Source: Ruminococcaceae bacterium UBA5406
GTDB lineage: Bacteria > Bacillota > Clostridia > Oscillospirales > Acutalibacteraceae
Direction of reading: 5' to 3'
NCBI GenBank assembly: GCA_002407675.1
Contig: DHNW01000015.1
Coordinates: 35,102-99,101 of the forward strand
DNA length: 64,000 nt
Each line of letters starts with the position of its first letter. The first letter of the stretch is position 1. A program made the position numbers and the translations under genes. This document shows positions 60,699-64,000 of the stretch, one piece after another. The notes under the pieces are model-generated. The model was not told the DNA's origin and searched no databases. It saw nothing but the letters and a program-made list of their open reading frames with translations.

Positions 60699-62183
60699 TC
60701 AAGCGTCCGATCTGGAATAGGCATTCTTCATCTGGCTGCTCAGTTCGAAAAGGACCTTGTCCAATGTATTGGCGGTTTCTTTTTTTAACATGTCTGCGAT
60801 TTTTTGGTTGGCCTGCTCCCGAAGGGCAGCCCGTTTTGCCACATCTATTTCCCGCCGGAGCTTCTCATCATATTGGTTGATCAATGCGTGCCCTTTGGAC
60901 TGTACAGCAAGCTGATACCTCTCAATATGGAATATGGATTTACTGTATGACGCATCCGCCATAGCGGCAATCATACGGCTGGACCAGTAGAAATTATCGG
61001 TTGAAATTTCTTTTGTTGTATTGGCAAGATAATCCGGTGTTTCGGATACATTCGCATAAAAAGGCGCCAGTGCATTGAAGGCGTTGGATGCAAAAGCAAT
61101 CCATTCTATCACGCGGAACTCCTCCGGGACATCCGGGCGCATCTGGATCAGAGCCATAAAGTCGTTCCGGTTGACGCCGATCGGGCGGAATACACCTTTC
61201 ATGGCTGGATCGCCGTGGCCTTCATAAGGATCATACGGTGTTCCCTGGTAATGAGAGGAAAGCGCGTACTTTACATCTTCCGGCGTGATCTTCTTCTCCG
61301 GCACCATGCACCAGGGCAGATCGTCGGAACGCGGCGTGAAATCCGCATTTGGGCCGTCCCATACTTTGTTATGTGGGTTAAAATACCGCAGCATGAACCA
61401 GGCGCGCGGCGTATTGTAAATATGATCTGCATCCTCGTGGCTTCCAAAAGCATCTCTGGGATTGAGTTCCCCGTTCAGCGATAGATCCAAATGGTTTTTC
61501 TCAACGAACTCCTTCATATCAGCTGAACACATATAGTTTTTCTGTTCGGTAAGTGCATCTTCCAGATCAAACCGGTCAAGTCCCAGCTGATTTGGCATCA
61601 CGACATAAACATCATCCGGCACCTTCCTGGCGATCCAGTGATGGCCGCCGATCGTCTCCATCCACCAGATTTCATTGACGTCCTGAAAGGCAATGCCGTT
61701 CATCTCATAAGTGCCGTACTCTTCCAGCAGGCCGCCCAGTCTCTCAACGCCTTCACGGGCACTGTGAATATAAGGAAGTACAATATAAACGATATCCTCT
61801 TCGCCAATGCCGCCGGCCGTTTCAGGCTGCCCGTCCTGCGCCGGATGATACTCGACCAGCGGATCCGCCCCCAGCACTCTCGGATTGGAAGTAATGGTTT
61901 CCGTGGCCGTCATGCCGACATTTGCCTCATTCACACCGCTGGCAGCCCAAATGCCCTCGCCTTCTACGGCATTCGGCACTGCCGTAAACCGCACGGGATT
62001 TAAGGGCAGTTTGATTGCCACATGGGAAAGCACGGATTTATAGGCTGCGGACTGCTCCTCAGGATGGATTGTAACGAATTTTTTAGCAGTAAAATGACCA
62101 GAACCGGAATCATCGTTCCGTGCAATCATAGTAGAACCATCATAGGACGCTTTTTTCCCAACCAAAATAGTTGTACAAGCCAT
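60699..62183 (-). CDS. C69-family dipeptidase
   Basis: With the ATG at 62183 the protein has 494 residues and starts MACTTILVGKKASYDGST, in which the Cys is the nucleophile of this Ntn-hydrolase family (PepD of lactobacilli is the best known). IARNDDSG, EGEGIWAASGVNEANVGMTA and WWMETIGGHHWIARKVPDD are other family stretches. It hydrolyses a broad range of dipeptides. No signal peptide is visible, so it acts in the cytosol. The Shine-Dalgarno sequence is weak. Confidence 0.92.
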   Translation of the reverse strand: MACTTILVGKKASYDGSTMIARNDDSGSGHFTAKKFVTIHPEEQSAAYKSVLSHVAIKLPLNPVRFTAVPNAVEGEGIWAASGVNEANVGMTATETITSNPRVLGADPLVEYHPAQDGQPETAGGIGEEDIVYIVLPYIHSAREGVERLGGLLEEYGTYEMNGIAFQDVNEIWWMETIGGHHWIARKVPDDVYVVMPNQLGLDRFDLEDALTEQKNYMCSADMKEFVEKNHLDLSLNGELNPRDAFGSHEDADHIYNTPRAWFMLRYFNPHNKVWDGPNADFTPRSDDLPWCMVPEKKITPEDVKYALSSHYQGTPYDPYEGHGDPAMKGVFRPIGVNRNDFMALIQMRPDVPEEFRVIEWIAFASNAFNALAPFYANVSETPDYLANTTKEISTDNFYWSSRMIAAMADASYSKSIFHIERYQLAVQSKGHALINQYDEKLRREIDVAKRAALREQANQKIADMLKKETANTLDKVLFELSSQMKNAYSRSDA

Positions 62184-62436
62184 AAATATGTCATCACCAT
62201 TATTAAAGTAGTAGTGTTTAGAGCCCCTCTCCAAGGGCTATTGCTTCATGCTCATTTTTACTTCTGATAATCTGTTCTTTGCCGAGCCGTTTCTTTATGT
62301 AAATCGCTCCATCTGCATTTTATCATATTGTGACCAACTTTTCTATTGGCTTACTGTATACCTATTTCAAGTTTATGATATTCAGTCAACATCATGCGAA
62401 GTCCAGCAAAAAAGCGGCTGTTCCTTGTGTTCAATA
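62184..62436. other. Leader region of the dipeptidase gene
   Basis: AT-rich, with a TGATAAAAT box on the minus strand near 62318 that could be an extended -10, but no matching -35. No gene is seen. Confidence 0.35.
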
Positions 62437-62583
62437 TCAGAATTTTAATTTGCGCTCTATCGACTGAAACCAAACGCCGTCAAGTGCCAGCCAATTTTTT
62501 GAATACACCTTGATGAGATCAATGAGTTCCTCTTTAGACAAGTTATTTAATATTTCTTTATTGTCTCCTGGCAAATTCAACAC
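62437..62583 (-). pseudogene. Truncated DUF6125-like gene, N-terminal fragment
   Basis: A 48-residue frame starts at GTG or TTG (62583 or 62580) right after AAAAAGGGGA. It reads NLPGDNKEILNNLSKEELID and then VYSKNWLALDGVWFQSIE, closely like the start of DUF6125-type proteins of Clostridia, which are about 170 residues. It stops at a TGA right after ERKLKF, where relatives continue with GMDEA. The rest is absent from this window, so this is a decayed or truncated copy. Confidence 0.55.
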
Positions 62584-62681
62584 TCCCCTTTTTACGATTT
62601 AGCCAACATAAAGTCTGCCGAGTTGCTTAGGTCAGTTTACAAGGAACTACACGCAGACCGTCAAACGGACTGCTGACAACA

Positions 62682-62729
62682 AACGGCAATATGCTTCCGG
62701 AAAAGGAAGTATATCGCCGTTTTGTTCTG
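62682..62729 (+). terminator. Orphan terminator-like hairpin
   Basis: A 17-base-pair stem (62682-62698 with 62705-62721, one mismatch and one G-U pair, loop GGAAAA) is followed by TTTTGTTC. It has no gene to serve on this strand, which suggests loss of an upstream gene. Confidence 0.6.
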
Positions 62730-62736
62730 CGAGTTT

Positions 62737-62788
62737 CCAAAGGGGGCACCCCTTTGGCACACGACTTTGCGTAGCAAAGTGTAGTGTG
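62737..62788. repeat. Two adjacent nested inverted repeats
   Basis: CCAAAGGGG/CCCCTTTGG (62737-62757, 3-base loop) is followed directly by CACAC-ACTTTGC/GCAAAGT-GTGTG (62758-62788). A weaker CGCT/AGCG stem follows near 62794-62806. Similar GGGG/ACTTTGC hairpins are often seen at the edges of mobile elements of gut Clostridia, though I have not compared them here. Confidence 0.6.
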
Positions 62789-63162
62789 TTATACGCTCTG
62801 TCAGCGTTGCCGTAAAATATCATGCTGCTGTTAAAACTTCTGTATTAGAATAATTTACATGATTTGCGGTGACAAGATTGCATATAAAAGACTCTTTCTG
62901 TACTTACTTTCGAACTTCCGATATAATGTCTAGATTGCTACACTGGGCGCTTGATTATTACGTTCCACATATTTAGTAATCGACGCTATAGGTGTTATAT
63001 AATGACAATATTTCATCGTGTTTGACTGCTTTGCTGGTATCTCTTTTATCATTTATGCTCCAATACTCAAAGATCAAAATAGAACGCAGGTACCAAAAGA
63101 AGAATAAGCATATGACACTTGTCTCAACTCCACATGTGCACAGCGAGTGCAATTAGAAAATT
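62789..63162. other. AT-rich intergenic stretch with no recognised gene
   Basis: Base composition drops sharply relative to the rest of the window. No frame with a ribosome binding site, RNA fold or repeat was found, apart from the CGCT/AGCG stem near its start. Confidence 0.45.
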
Positions 63163-63816
63163 TCATAAAGGTTTACGAGCATTCACAACAAGAAGATCTT
63201 GATCATGAGTAAATACTTGATAATCTGTTACACTAAATCCTTCATGTTTTATTTCAGCTACAATATTTTCAGGAAGTCCCCAATACCGTGTAGGAATGCC
63301 CTTTTCTATTTTACATCTTGTTATTGGGTCAAATGGATAATTGGGATCCTTTGGATCACCACATTTTGACATAATTATTAGAATGCCATTATTTTTTAGT
63401 ACTCGAAATGCTTCGGATAGAAACTTCTTTCTATCTTTTCCGATAATACAGTGAAAACAAAACGAGTCAATTATGATATCAAATTTTTCGGACATAAATG
63501 GCAGGTTAAGAACATCTCCAACTTGAAAATTAGTGTTTATTGTCTGAGCTTTACTTCTCTCTGTTGCCCATGATATGGCGGTTGGAGATATATCAATACC
63601 ATATACTTCAAAACCATTTTGCGCAAACTTAATTGTAAGCTTTCCATCTCCATACCCCAAGTCCAGCAAAGTACCGCTCCAAATATTATCTCGTTGTAAA
63701 ATATTACTCACAATTTGAAACATACTCTGTGATATTTTCTCCGTATTCCATCCTTCTCTATTTTCTTGCTCTAAACCTTGATATGCCCTTTCAAAAGGAT
63801 TTACCGAAACGCCCAT
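63163..63816 (-). CDS. Class I SAM-dependent methyltransferase, low-GC
   Basis: The 217-residue protein has the Rossmann motifs LLDLGYGDGKL (about 50-60), YGIDISPTAISWA, NTNFQVGDVLNLPF and FDIIIDSFCFHCI, and a FRVLKNNGILIIMSK post-motif. The substrate is unknown. Codon use and base composition are far more AT-rich than in the neighbouring core genes, implying horizontal acquisition. An extended -10 box (TATGCTATAAT, 63849-63859) lies upstream, and AAAGGGGAT is near the ATG. Confidence 0.85.
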   Translation of the reverse strand: MGVSVNPFERAYQGLEQENREGWNTEKISQSMFQIVSNILQRDNIWSGTLLDLGYGDGKLTIKFAQNGFEVYGIDISPTAISWATERSKAQTINTNFQVGDVLNLPFMSEKFDIIIDSFCFHCIIGKDRKKFLSEAFRVLKNNGILIIMSKCGDPKDPNYPFDPITRCKIEKGIPTRYWGLPENIVAEIKHEGFSVTDYQVFTHDQDLLVVNARKPL

Positions 63817-63910
63817 GTATTCCCATCCCCTTTGCTTAATCTAACAAGATTATAGCATACATCGGTTCATCTGGCCCGATAGTTTTTTAATTCTACCACA
63901 ATCAGGCTGT

Positions 63911-64000
63911 TCAGTCCATCTCTATCCGCTCCAATACTCCACGCTGCTCCAGCAGTCCGCCCTTTTTTATCGCGCGCCGCACGCCGGAGCGGCTGGTTTT
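63911..64000 (-). CDS. C-terminal end of a gene running off the window
   Basis: On the minus strand the frame is open from the window edge to a TGA at 63911. Its last residues are TSRSGVRRAIKKGGLLEQRG and VLERIEMD, which has the look of a winged-helix end, but 29 residues are too few to assign. GC content is high again, so the AT-rich patch ends before it. Confidence 0.35.
   Translation of the reverse strand, partial: KTSRSGVRRAIKKGGLLEQRGVLERIEMD

Noticed and set aside
1..64000. CRISPR array, rRNA genes, intact insertion sequence or prophage
   Set aside because: No regularly spaced direct repeats, no rRNA segments, no transposase, integrase or phage structural genes were found on either strand.

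Overview
The window looks like a chromosomal segment of a spore-forming, Gram-positive Clostridia-type bacterium, most likely from the Oscillospirales/Ruminococcaceae side. The reasons are an uninterrupted sigK with a pro-sequence, an EF-P neighbour of the CD1247 type, a pyruvate kinase with the extra C-terminal phosphotransfer domain seen in Firmicutes, a YesM/YesN-regulated sugar locus, and strong sigma-A promoters with TTGACA/TATAAT boxes. The taxonomic placement is an inference, not a database match.

Layout. 1-11 kb: end of a polysaccharide deacetylase, a CtpE-like P-type ATPase, an O-antigen-ligase-type membrane protein, an MgtA-type ATPase, a very large cytoplasmic glycosidase and a small membrane protein. 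11-14 kb: pro-sigma-K, and the helicase-loading pair DnaC/DnaI plus DnaD. 14-15.5 kb: tRNA-Gly(GCC), a previously unlabelled locus that reads as a type I toxin-antitoxin pair (25-residue hydrophobic peptide plus an antisense RNA over its 3' UTR), and a cold-shock gene. 15.5-37.4 kb is almost entirely minus-strand housekeeping: argH, a zinc-ribbon protein, efp, aroQ, yqeG, rpsU (too short for a 60-residue cutoff), tuf, fusA, rpsG, rpsL, rpoC, rpoB, an Rrf2 regulator, rpoD, dnaG, dgt, yigZ and rpmE.

37.5-44.3 kb: a secreted protein built on a duplicated module, a MATE exporter, a VanY-like protein that has lost its zinc ligands, pyruvate kinase, an M50 intramembrane protease overlapping a single-pass membrane protein (possible SpoIVFB/SpoIVFA-like pair for pro-sigma-K processing), and tRNA-Ser(CGA). 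44.4-46.3 kb: a lower-GC patch with a GNAT fragment, an intact GNAT and an AraC-type regulator.

46.3-56.8 kb is a coherent carbohydrate locus: solute-binding lipoprotein, two permeases, GH31 glycosidase, YesM-type sensor kinase and YesN-type response regulator run leftward, and a GH30 glycosidase runs rightward from the shared control region. No ABC ATPase is present, so a shared ATPase elsewhere is expected. Imported oligosaccharide is probably cut inside the cell, because GH31 and GH30 have no signal peptides.

56.8-64 kb: a PAS-like/GGDEF diguanylate cyclase, gene debris, oligoendopeptidase F, a C69 dipeptidase, a truncated DUF6125-like gene, nested inverted repeats, an AT-rich methyltransferase and the end of another gene. 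This end of the window carries signs of past mobile-element activity.
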